Below, in pieces: positions 1 through 4,290 of a stretch of 5,840 bases of DNA (position 1 is its first letter; each line of letters opens with the position of its first letter). The position numbers were made by a program, and so were the translations under genes. The stretch is taken from NCBI GenBank assembly GCA_021819345.1, contig JAKARG010000031.1, positions 7,308 to 13,147 of the forward strand, read 5' to 3'. The stretch comes from Actinomycetes bacterium. Its GTDB lineage: Bacteria > Actinomycetota > Acidimicrobiia > Acidimicrobiales > Palsa-688. The notes beneath the pieces were generated by a model. The model saw only the letters and a list, made by a program, of their open reading frames with translations. It made no database searches and was not told where the DNA came from.

Positions 1-413
1 AGCTGTTCGGATCGGTCTACGGCGAGGCTGCCGCCAAGAGGGAGGTGCGCGCCCGGCTGCTGCACGAGCGGGCTCCGCAGCTCGCCGGGCACGGGGAGGG
101 GAGCGCCGGGGGCGCCCAGCAGTGGCGTTGGGCGCTGCGCTTCGCCGACCTCGACGTCCTCGGCCATGTCAACAACGCGGTCGCCTGGTCGCTGCTCGAC
201 GAGCTGGCGGAGCGGGTCGCTCCGCGCCTGGCGGTCAGCTCGGCGGAGGTGGAGTACCGCGAGCCGATCGCCGGCGGGGGAGCTGTCGACGTGCGCTTCG
301 CCCTCGGCGACGGGACGCTGCGGATGTGGGTGGCACCCGAGGCGGGAGCGGTGGCGGTCACGGCCCTGGCGCGGCTCGCTCCGAGCGATCGGGCGAGCCC
401 GGAGGGACGGTAG
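1..413 (+). CDS. Acyl-ACP thioesterase-like hotdog protein, C-terminal part (5' truncated)
   Basis: The reading frame is open from base 3 to the TAG at 411-413 and gives 136 residues; the start lies before the window. Near visible residues 46-58 is RFADLDVLGHVNN, the signature of the second hotdog domain of FatA/FatB-like acyl-ACP thioesterases, which release fatty acids from acyl carrier protein in the cytoplasm. The segment FGSVYGEAAAKREVRARLLHE before it resembles the end of the first hotdog domain and the linker. In plant FatB enzymes the catalytic motif reads DxNxH. Here the Asp (D51) and His (H55) are present, but the Asn position is Leu (L53). Acidic E67 could match the further catalytic Glu. 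The family call is fairly safe; substrate and activity are inferred. A general 4HBT-type thioesterase is the alternative. Its stop codon is also part of the next gene's putative -10 box. Confidence 0.75.
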   Translation, partial: LFGSVYGEAAAKREVRARLLHERAPQLAGHGEGSAGGAQQWRWALRFADLDVLGHVNNAVAWSLLDELAERVAPRLAVSSAEVEYREPIAGGGAVDVRFALGDGTLRMWVAPEAGAVAVTALARLAPSDRASPEGR

Positions 414-416
414 CGT
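411..416 (+). promoter_or_regulatory. Putative -10 box TAGCGT for a leaderless RAM-domain gene
   Basis: TAGCGT fits the actinobacterial -10 pattern TANNNT. Six bases (CGGGGC) separate it from the ATG at 423, so transcription would start at or next to the A of the start codon. There is no AGGAGG-like ribosome binding site in between. The same hexamer stands at the same distance before three other genes in this window. I see no TTGACA-like -35 about 17 bp upstream. The TAG is simultaneously the stop codon of the upstream thioesterase. Confidence 0.65.
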
Positions 417-422
417 CGGGGC

Positions 423-716
423 ATGGTCCACGCCTTCGTGCTGATCGATGCGGTGCCCCCGCGGGTCGCAGCTCTGGCCGCCGAGCTCGCCGAGCTCGAA
501 GGCGTCGCAGAGGTCTACTCGGTCGCCGGCCACGCCGACCTGGTGGCGGTCGTCCGGGTCCGCCACCACGACGAGCTGGCCGAGGTGGTGACGCGACGGA
601 TCCACTCGCTGGAGGGGATCACCGACACCCGGACGCTGATTGCGTTCCAGGCCTTCAGCCGGCGGGACCTGGAGGCGCTCTGGGCTCTCGGTGACGATGT
701 GGCAGGTGACGCGTGA
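423..716 (+). CDS. Stand-alone Lrp/AsnC ligand-binding (RAM) domain protein
   Basis: The 97-residue protein matches the effector-binding RAM domain of Lrp/AsnC regulators (a beta-alpha-beta-beta-alpha-beta ferredoxin-like fold). It opens with a hydrophobic strand (HAFVLIDA), then an amphipathic helix around residues 12-27, a second strand (VAEVYSVAG), the conserved small-residue/Asp-Leu turn GHADL at 36-40, a strand (VAVVRVR), another helix around 49-61, and ITDTRTLIAFQAF at 66-78. There is no helix-turn-helix and no room for one, so it should not bind DNA alone. Stand-alone RAM proteins are known in actinobacteria and may oligomerise, bind amino acids or modulate full-length Lrp proteins; which applies here is unknown. 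The ATG at 423 is chosen because the fold begins there and TAGCGT sits exactly upstream. The TGA stop (714-716) overlaps the left arm of a long palindrome. Confidence 0.85.
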   Translation: MVHAFVLIDAVPPRVAALAAELAELEGVAEVYSVAGHADLVAVVRVRHHDELAEVVTRRIHSLEGITDTRTLIAFQAFSRRDLEALWALGDDVAGDA

Positions 717-791
717 CCGGCTACGGGGTGACCGGCGGCCACGTGGCCGGCTGAGCCGGCTGCCGACGTCCCGGCCCCCCGTAGTCGGTCG
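714..791. repeat. Long imperfect inverted repeat with nested hairpins; possible bidirectional terminator
   Basis: Bases 715-728 pair with 777-790 over 14 positions. Thirteen are Watson-Crick and one is a G-T (720/785), which is a wobble in + strand RNA; 714/791 adds a further T-G. The 48 bases between the arms hold a perfect 14-bp palindrome (CGGCCACGTGGCCG, 736-749) and GCCGGC-TGA-GCCGGC (746-760). These two overlap by four bases, so they compete in a fully folded form. A 9-bp direct repeat GTGACCGGC occurs at 713-721 and 728-736. The element begins on the stop codon of the RAM gene and lies 30 bases beyond the stop of the opposing gene at 821. That suits termination for both strands, but there is no T tract. 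A REP-like element or a structured RNA are alternatives. Confidence 0.6.
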
Positions 792-800
792 ACTTGCGCT

Positions 801-816
801 CGGGGAGGAGCCCCCG
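801..816. terminator. Small GC hairpin downstream of the minus-strand hypothetical gene
   Basis: CGGGG at 801-805 pairs with CCCCG at 812-816 around a 6-base loop. It lies 4 bases beyond the stop codon of the gene ending at 821 on the minus strand, inside the convergent region. There is no T tract, so a terminator role is only suggested by position. Confidence 0.3.
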
Positions 817-820
817 CCGT

Positions 821-1135
821 TCAGCCGGCGGCTCGCGCCGCGCGGCTCGCTACGGCGAAGCGCTCCCGGCGGAGCGCCTTGCGCCGCTTCCAGTAGGGCG
901 TCTTCCACACCTTGAAGCCGCCCCGGCGCCCCGGCTTGGGCCCCGTCGGCGGCTTGTGCGACGGGTGGCGCCCGAGGTCGTGGACCTCGCGAGGGCAGAG
1001 CGCGTCGGCGTCCTCCAGCAGCTCGTCGTCGGCGCTGGCCGTTCGGAGCCAGGAACGTGCCTCGTGGCGCACCTGCCGGCGGGTGCGCCGCCGGTGGTCC
1101 TTGGCGTCGGGAAGGAACGTGTCCGCAGGGTGCAT
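821..1135 (-). CDS. Small basic hypothetical protein
   Basis: I do not recognise a family. The 104-residue product has a charged N-terminal half with an Arg/His-rich stretch around residues 13-27 (DHRRRTRRQVRHEAR), then an acidic patch at 36-44 (DDELLEDAD) and a single Cys at 47. A Pro/Gly/Lys linker follows at 57-73, and the C-terminus is strongly basic, with KVWKTPYWKRRKALRRER at 75-92 and an Ala/Arg tail. The aromatic-basic segment suggests nucleic-acid or ribosome contact, but this is inference. There is no signal peptide or membrane segment. The ATG at 1135 is preferred over a longer frame reaching 1219 because GGAGG (1140-1144) sits 4 bases upstream and the extra residues look like non-coding translation. 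Codon composition matches its neighbours. It lies 213 bases downstream of orn on the same strand and could be co-transcribed with it, since no TANNNT box is evident before it. Confidence 0.65.
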   Translation of the reverse strand: MHPADTFLPDAKDHRRRTRRQVRHEARSWLRTASADDELLEDADALCPREVHDLGRHPSHKPPTGPKPGRRGGFKVWKTPYWKRRKALRRERFAVASRAARAAG

Positions 1136-1139
1136 GGAG

Positions 1140-1144
1140 CCTCC
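1140..1144 (-). promoter_or_regulatory. Ribosome binding site GGAGG that fixes the start at 1135
   Basis: On the minus strand TTGGAGG is followed by CTCC and then ATG, a 4-base spacing. This is one of only two clear Shine-Dalgarno sequences in the window and favours the 104-residue product. Confidence 0.6.
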
Positions 1145-1216
1145 AAGAGACGGTTGGCCTTTCGGCCGGGGTCCTTCCCCTCCACTCTGCCACGCACGCC
1201 CGCCGAAGCGAGGGAC

Positions 1217-1238
1217 CACTTCGCAGCGGCGCGAAGTG
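1217..1238. repeat. Perfect 8-bp inverted repeat CACTTCGC / GCGAAGTG
   Basis: CACTTCGC at 1217-1224 and GCGAAGTG at 1231-1238 are exact reverse complements with a 6-base spacer (AGCGGC). It lies about 80 bases upstream of the minus-strand start codon at 1135 and downstream of orn. It could be a repressor operator, an RNA hairpin or part of an orn terminator. Its composition is less GC-rich than its surroundings, which makes a chance palindrome less likely, but nothing identifies a binding protein. Confidence 0.5.
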
Positions 1239-1270
1239 CGAAGCCCCGACCTTCGAGCGCGCGAGGCACG

Positions 1271-1350
1271 CGGGCCGCCGAGGGCAGCTCGGGCCGGCCG
1301 AGGGCAGTTCGGCCCCGCCGAGGGCAGTTCGGCCCCGCCGAGGGCAGCTC
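1271..1350. repeat. Four tandem 20-bp repeats overlapping the orn stop codon
   Basis: Four consecutive 20-bp units occupy 1271-1290, 1291-1310, 1311-1330 and 1331-1350. All share the core GCCGAGGGCAGYTC, and units 3 and 4 differ only at the Y (T or C). The first unit is the most diverged, in its first four bases. Each unit can form a short hairpin with the next (for example GCCGA with TCGGC, or CCGAG with CTCGG at 1278-1292). A 20-bp period is not a multiple of three, so this is not a coding repeat, and it puts the cores on nearly the same face of the helix. The last unit overlaps two bases of the orn TGA codon. The array and the inverted repeat at 1217-1238 are the only structures I see in the 213-base gap. 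Confidence 0.85.
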
Positions 1351-1939
1351 AGGCCCGCTCGACTGCCAGCGCCTCCGGGCCGGCCGGGCCACCACCGGAC
1401 GGCGGCCCCGCTCGGAAGATCGACTCGCGGTAGTAACGCAGCTCCTCGATGCTCTCCCGGATGTCGTCGAGCGCCCGGTGGTTCCCCACCTTGCGGGGAG
1501 CGGCGGCTGCCGCCTCGGGGTACCAGCGTCGGGCCAGCTCCTTGAGGGTGGAGACGTCGACGCAGCGATAGTGCAAGAAGGCCTCCACCTCCGGCAACCA
1601 GGCGGCGAGGAACCTCCGGTCGGTCCCGATCGAGCTGCCGCACAGCGGGACGCTGCGAGGAGGCCCCACGTGCTCCTCCAAGAAGGCGAGGGTGGCGGCG
1701 CCGGCTTGCTCGAGGGTGGTGGACGAAGCCTCCACCGCTTCGAGCAGCCCCGAGCGGGTGTGCATCGCTCTGACCACCTCGTCCATTCCGGCGAGGCTCT
1801 CCGGGGGCGCCGAGACGACGAGGTCGGGGCCTTCGGCGACGAGACCGAGATCGTCGTCGGTGACGAGCGTTGCGATCTCGATGATCCGATCGACGCGGGG
1901 GTCGAGCCCGGTCATCTCCAAGTCCATCCAGGCGAGCAC
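1349..1939 (-). CDS. orn: Oligoribonuclease (DEDDh 3'-5' exoribonuclease)
   Basis: The 196-residue protein closely follows Orn, the cytoplasmic exonuclease that degrades 2-5 nt RNA fragments, including pGpG from cyclic-di-GMP turnover, to mononucleotides. All DEDDh metal-binding residues are visible: D6 and E8 in MDLEMTGLDP, D107 in GSSIGTDRRF, then H154 and D159 in GNHRALDDIRES. The Orn hallmarks HTRSGL (60-65), FLHYRCVDVSTLKELARRW (121-139) and IEELRYYRES (164-173) are present. About 20 Ala/Gly/Pro-rich residues (177-196) extend beyond the usual end and are probably disordered. The GTG at 1939 is chosen because it gives the family's normal N-terminus and lies 6 bases after a TAGCGT box with no ribosome binding site. 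It is divergent from dut across 66 bases. Confidence 0.96.
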   Translation of the reverse strand: MLAWMDLEMTGLDPRVDRIIEIATLVTDDDLGLVAEGPDLVVSAPPESLAGMDEVVRAMHTRSGLLEAVEASSTTLEQAGAATLAFLEEHVGPPRSVPLCGSSIGTDRRFLAAWLPEVEAFLHYRCVDVSTLKELARRWYPEAAAAAPRKVGNHRALDDIRESIEELRYYRESIFRAGPPSGGGPAGPEALAVERA

Positions 1940-1945
1940 CGCCGA

Positions 1946-1951
1946 ACGCTA
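1946..1951 (-). promoter_or_regulatory. Putative -10 box TAGCGT for leaderless orn
   Basis: On the minus strand TAGCGT is followed by six bases (TCGGCG) and the GTG start of orn at 1939. It has the same hexamer and spacing as before the RAM gene. No Shine-Dalgarno sequence and no recognisable -35 box are seen. Together with the box at 1993 it makes the orn-dut gap a compact divergent promoter region. Confidence 0.65.
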
Positions 1952-1992
1952 CCCCCCTGGCCCGGCCTGCGCGGAAGTCCAGGTCGGGGCAC

Positions 1993-1998
1993 TAGCGT
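1993..1998 (+). promoter_or_regulatory. Putative -10 box TAGCGT for leaderless dut operon
   Basis: TAGCGT is followed by seven bases (CGGGGGG) and the GTG at 2006. TAGCGTCGGGG is identical over 11 bases to the RAM-gene promoter at 411. The G run is not a good Shine-Dalgarno match and is too close to the start to act as one. It supports GTG 2006 as the start over the in-frame GTG at 2015. Confidence 0.65.
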
Positions 1999-2005
1999 CG
2001 GGGGG

Positions 2006-2443
2006 GTGCTGAGCGTGCCGCTGGTCGCCGTGGACCCGGAGCTGCCGCTGCCGCGCTACGCGATGGCCGGTGACGCAGGTGCCGATCTGTTCGCCCGGCT
2101 CGGAGCGGTCGTCGCCGCCGGGGGTGGCCGGGCTCTCGTGCCCACCGGCGTGAAGGTAGCCATCCCCGAGGGCTACGCCGGTCTGGTCCTGCCCCGCAGC
2201 GGGCTCGCGCTGCGCCACGGACTGGGGGTTGCCAACAGCCCGGGGCTGATCGACTCGGGTTATCGCGACGAGCTGTGCGCGATCGTGGTGAACACCGACC
2301 CGAGCGAGGACTACGAGATCCATCGGGGCGACCGGGTAGCGCAGTTGGTGGTGGTGCCCGTCGAGCGGGTCGAGTGGCAGCCGGTCGACTCCCTCCCGAC
2401 CTCGGAGCGAGCCGGGGGGCGCTTCGGCCACACGGGGGTCTGA
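2006..2443 (+). CDS. dut: Deoxyuridine 5'-triphosphate nucleotidohydrolase (dUTPase)
   Basis: The 145-residue protein is a trimeric-type dUTPase, which hydrolyses dUTP to dUMP and pyrophosphate, keeping uracil out of DNA and feeding thymidylate synthesis. The five family motifs appear in order: I, AGDAGADLFA (21-30); II, PRSGLA (63-68); III, GLIDSGYRDE (80-89) with the catalytic-water Asp at D83; IV, RGDRVAQLVV (108-117); V, RAGGRFGHTG (135-144). Motif V differs from the usual RGxGGFGSTG, with Arg before the uracil-stacking Phe140 and His in place of Ser at 142. The protein ends one residue after motif V. The length is normal for bacteria. The frame stays open upstream to 794, but that part is antisense to orn and the hypothetical gene and is not coding. 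It is first in an operon; its TGA directly abuts the next start codon. Confidence 0.95.
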   Translation: MLSVPLVAVDPELPLPRYAMAGDAGADLFARLGAVVAAGGGRALVPTGVKVAIPEGYAGLVLPRSGLALRHGLGVANSPGLIDSGYRDELCAIVVNTDPSEDYEIHRGDRVAQLVVVPVERVEWQPVDSLPTSERAGGRFGHTGV

Positions 2444-3304
2444 GTGCCCGAGCTCCCCGAGGTCGAGGCGCTCGCCCGCCGGCTGACGGAGCGGACGGCC
2501 GGTCGGGAGGTGACCCGGGTGGAGGTCGCCTCCGTGGCTGCGCTCCAGACCTTCGACCCGCCAGTCGAGGCTCTCATCGGCCGCCGCGTCCTGCGCTGGG
2601 AGCGCAGAGGTAAGTACCTCTGCCTCGAGTCGCTCGGTGGTCCGTGGCTGGTGGTGCACCTGGCGCGAAGTGGGTGGCTGCGCTGGCGTGAGGAGCTGTC
2701 GGAGCTTCGGGCGAGGCCGGGGAAAGGCCCCCTCGCGCTGCGGGTCGGCTTCGGCCGGGAGGGCTTCGAGCTCACCGAGGTCGCCACCGAGAAGCGTCTC
2801 GGGATCTGGGTCGTCCATGACCTCCAGGAGGTCGAGGGGTTGGCCCGCCTCGGCATCGACGCGCTCTCCGAGCAGCTCACCGTGGACGCCCTGGCCCGCT
2901 TGGCCGAGCAGCACAAGGGTCACGTGAAGGCACTGCTCGTCGACCAGTCGGCGATCGCCGGGGTCGGCAACGCGTACTCCGACGAGGTGCTCCATGCCGC
3001 TCGGCTCTCGCCGTTCAAGCCGGCCTCCCACTTGGACCGCGACGAGCTCGCCCGCCTGCATGCGGCGTTGGTGGGGGTGCTCACCGATGCGCTCGAGCGC
3101 ACGATCGACCTCGGCGAGGACCGGCTGAGAGACGACAAGCGAAAGGCCATGGCGGTCCACGGTCGGGCAGGCTCGCCCTGCCCGGTGTGCGGCGACATCG
3201 TGAGGTCGGTGTCGTTCGCCGCGAAGTCGTGGCAGTATTGCCCGACCTGCCAGACCGGGGGCCGCCAGCTCGCCGACCGGCGACTGTCGCGGCTGCTCAG
3301 ATGA
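2444..3304 (+). CDS. Fpg/Nei family DNA glycosylase (MutM-like)
   Basis: The 286-residue protein belongs to the Fpg/Nei bifunctional glycosylases, which excise oxidised bases and cleave the abasic site by beta/delta elimination. Visible are the N-terminal MPELPEVE with the Schiff-base Pro2 and Glu3, Lys57 (RRGKYL), the H2TH region with VKALLVDQSAIAGVGNAYSDEVLHAA (161-186), and a C-terminal zinc finger with C246, C249, C266 and C269. Differences from E. coli Fpg are clear: the HLGMSG loop reads HLARSG, putting Arg75 at the intercalating Met position, and the zinc-finger Arg equivalent to R258 is Lys261 in AAKSWQYC. The end TGGRQLADRRLSRLLR resembles an actinobacterial Fpg/Nei subgroup as I remember it. 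Lesion preference may therefore differ from 8-oxoguanine, so I give no gene symbol. GTG 2444 immediately follows the dut stop, implying translational coupling. The 3' end overlaps the next gene by ATGA. Confidence 0.93.
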   Translation: MPELPEVEALARRLTERTAGREVTRVEVASVAALQTFDPPVEALIGRRVLRWERRGKYLCLESLGGPWLVVHLARSGWLRWREELSELRARPGKGPLALRVGFGREGFELTEVATEKRLGIWVVHDLQEVEGLARLGIDALSEQLTVDALARLAEQHKGHVKALLVDQSAIAGVGNAYSDEVLHAARLSPFKPASHLDRDELARLHAALVGVLTDALERTIDLGEDRLRDDKRKAMAVHGRAGSPCPVCGDIVRSVSFAAKSWQYCPTCQTGGRQLADRRLSRLLR

Positions 3305-3915
3305 GCACCGGGGAGCGCCGGGGGCGGACCGGCGCGGAGGCCAGAGCCGTTCCCGGCGAGCCGGAGCTCACCTCCTACCGGGGGGTCGAGTGGCGCAAGG
3401 ACCCCGACGGCACCATCGGCTGGTACAACGATGAGGCAGGAGGGTGGCTGCGGTGGCGCCCCGGCGCCGACGCCCCTCCACTGCCGCCGCGCTTCGAGCC
3501 CGATGCCGCGGCGATCCCCCTGCCGCCACGCTTGAAGCGGGCGTCGTGGCGCAGTCCCTACCGGCTCGTCCCGGTAGTCCTCGTCGCCGCCGCAGTCGCC
3601 CTCGGGGTTTGGCAGGCCGGGCGCGAGGGTGGGGTGGGCGCCACCGCGCTGGCCAGGCGGGAGGCCCGGGCCCTCGTCGGCCACTGCTTGCCCCACGCCA
3701 GCTCGCCTTCGGGGGCACAGGTGGCCGACGCCTTCTCCACGAGCCCGGTGGGCTGTAGCTCCCGGGTGGCCGAGGTGCGGGTCGTCTCGGTCCACCAGGT
3801 GACCGTCTCGCGCCCGAGGCCGCGCTGCGGCCCGGGGCAGATGACCCTCCAGCTCGCCTACGTCGGTACCCGTACTCCCGACGTGGAGTGCGCGGTGGCG
3901 CTCCCGCGGCACTGA
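3301..3915 (+). CDS. Single-pass membrane protein with four extracytoplasmic cysteines
   Basis: I do not recognise the family as a whole. The 204-residue product starts at an ATG overlapping the glycosylase stop (ATGA), so it is translationally coupled. Residues 26-64 form a Trp/Gly/Asp-rich module (YRGVEWRKDPDGTIGWYNDE, then GGWLRWRPG). It recalls the short tryptophan-rich modules (DUF2510-like) seen before a membrane helix in actinobacterial proteins, though this match is weak. A Pro-rich basic linker follows, then one hydrophobic segment at about 87-106 flanked by Arg and Lys on the N-side, predicting cytoplasmic N-terminus and outside C-terminus. The outer domain of about 95 residues has Cys at 129, 152, 176 and 197, which could form two disulfides. 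No catalytic motif is visible. A link to the upstream repair genes is only by operon position. Confidence 0.8.
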   Translation: MSTGERRGRTGAEARAVPGEPELTSYRGVEWRKDPDGTIGWYNDEAGGWLRWRPGADAPPLPPRFEPDAAAIPLPPRLKRASWRSPYRLVPVVLVAAAVALGVWQAGREGGVGATALARREARALVGHCLPHASSPSGAQVADAFSTSPVGCSSRVAEVRVVSVHQVTVSRPRPRCGPGQMTLQLAYVGTRTPDVECAVALPRH

Positions 3916-3952
3916 TCCCGCCGTCGCGGACCACGCGCCCGAGCGCCGCAGG

Positions 3953-3958
3953 TAGCGT
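3953..3958 (+). promoter_or_regulatory. Putative -10 box TAGCGT for leaderless ferredoxin gene
   Basis: TAGCGT is followed by seven bases (GACGCCG) and the GTG at 3966, the same spacing as for dut. There is no ribosome binding site. The box lies in the 50-base gap after the preceding gene, suggesting the ferredoxin has its own transcript. It also argues against a longer start at 3888, which would overlap the upstream gene and place this box inside the coding region. Confidence 0.65.
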
Positions 3959-3965
3959 GACGCCG

Positions 3966-4157
3966 GTGAGGGCACGGATAGACGCAGCGCGCTGCCAGGG
4001 GCACGGGAGGTGCTACGGGTTGGCCCCCGAGGTCTTCGGATCCGACGACGAGGGGTTCGCGGTGGTGCTCGCCGATCCGGTGCCGACCGGTTCGGAGGAT
4101 CAGGCGCGCCTGGCGGAGGCCAACTGCCCCGAGGCCGCGGTCTCCCTCGAGCACTGA
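3966..4157 (+). CDS. Small [3Fe-4S] ferredoxin (cytochrome P450-type)
   Basis: The 63-residue protein has the layout of single-cluster bacterial ferredoxins that pass electrons to cytochromes P450 and some other oxygenases. It begins RIDAARCQGHGRCYGLAPEVF, with C10, H13 and C16, and ends NCPEAAVSL with C54-P55. Three cysteines with His in the fourth ligand position indicate a [3Fe-4S] cluster, though some relatives with this pattern hold other cluster forms. The middle carries the usual acidic surface (GSDDEG at 25-30) for partner docking. Length is normal for the family. No P450 or ferredoxin reductase gene lies within the window, so its partner must be elsewhere. GTG 3966 is chosen for the family-length N-terminus and the TAGCGT box just upstream. 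Confidence 0.92.
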   Translation: MRARIDAARCQGHGRCYGLAPEVFGSDDEGFAVVLADPVPTGSEDQARLAEANCPEAAVSLEH

Positions 4158-4191
4158 TCCCGTCCGGCCCGGCGCAGGGCGCAGGGCGGGT

Positions 4192-4219
4192 GGCCGGCTC
4201 GCTCCGAGCGGAGCCGGCC
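4192..4219. terminator. GC hairpin in the convergent ferredoxin-dedA gap
   Basis: GGCCGGCTC at 4192-4200 and GAGCCGGCC at 4211-4219 form a perfect 9-bp stem with a 10-base loop. It lies 34 bases past the ferredoxin stop and 71 past the dedA stop on the other strand. The T tract of classical terminators is missing, as is common in high-GC actinobacteria. A second palindrome, CACGCCGGCGTG (4254-4265), and a 5-bp stem GCGCT/AGCGC (4284-4297) at the dedA stop add to the structure. Confidence 0.5.
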
Positions 4220-4251
4220 CGGAGGCCGGAGCGGAACCGGAGCCGGCCCGG
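4210..4251. repeat. 13-bp direct repeat GGAGCCGGCCCGG, two copies
   Basis: GGAGCCGGCCCGG occurs at 4210-4222 and again at 4239-4251, 29 bases apart. The bases between (GGCCGGAGCGG and similar) are further variants of the same CCGGAGC words. It looks like low-complexity GC-rich intergenic DNA that includes one arm of the hairpin at 4192-4219. The 133-base gap holds no convincing gene. Confidence 0.6.
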
Positions 4252-4290
4252 CGCACGCCGGCGTGGCGTTCGTCGGGCAGCCGGCGCTGC

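Noticed and set aside
715..790. Second tRNA or tRNA-like gene
   Set aside because: Although the length and branched shape are reminiscent, there is no T-loop TTCGA motif, D-arm or anticodon arm pattern.
1271..1350. CRISPR array
   Set aside because: The repeats are directly contiguous 20-bp units with no unique spacers and no cas genes.
794..2005. Long in-frame extension of dut upstream to 794 (about 400 extra codons)
   Set aside because: It is antisense to orn and the gene at 821-1135, has no family features, and dUTPase motifs begin only after GTG 2006, which has its own -10 box.
1949..3160. 403-codon open frame on the minus strand opposite dut and the glycosylase
   Set aside because: It is antisense to two well-supported genes with perfect motif sets; long antisense frames are common at this GC content.
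3888..3965. Longer ferredoxin start at ATG 3888
   Set aside because: It would overlap the preceding gene and include the TAGCGT box as coding; ferredoxins of this family begin close to the first cysteine as with GTG 3966.
2920..3975. 351-codon open frame on the minus strand opposite the glycosylase 3' end and the membrane protein
   Set aside because: Low-complexity Pro/Arg/Ala product, antisense to supported coding sequence, no domain signal.
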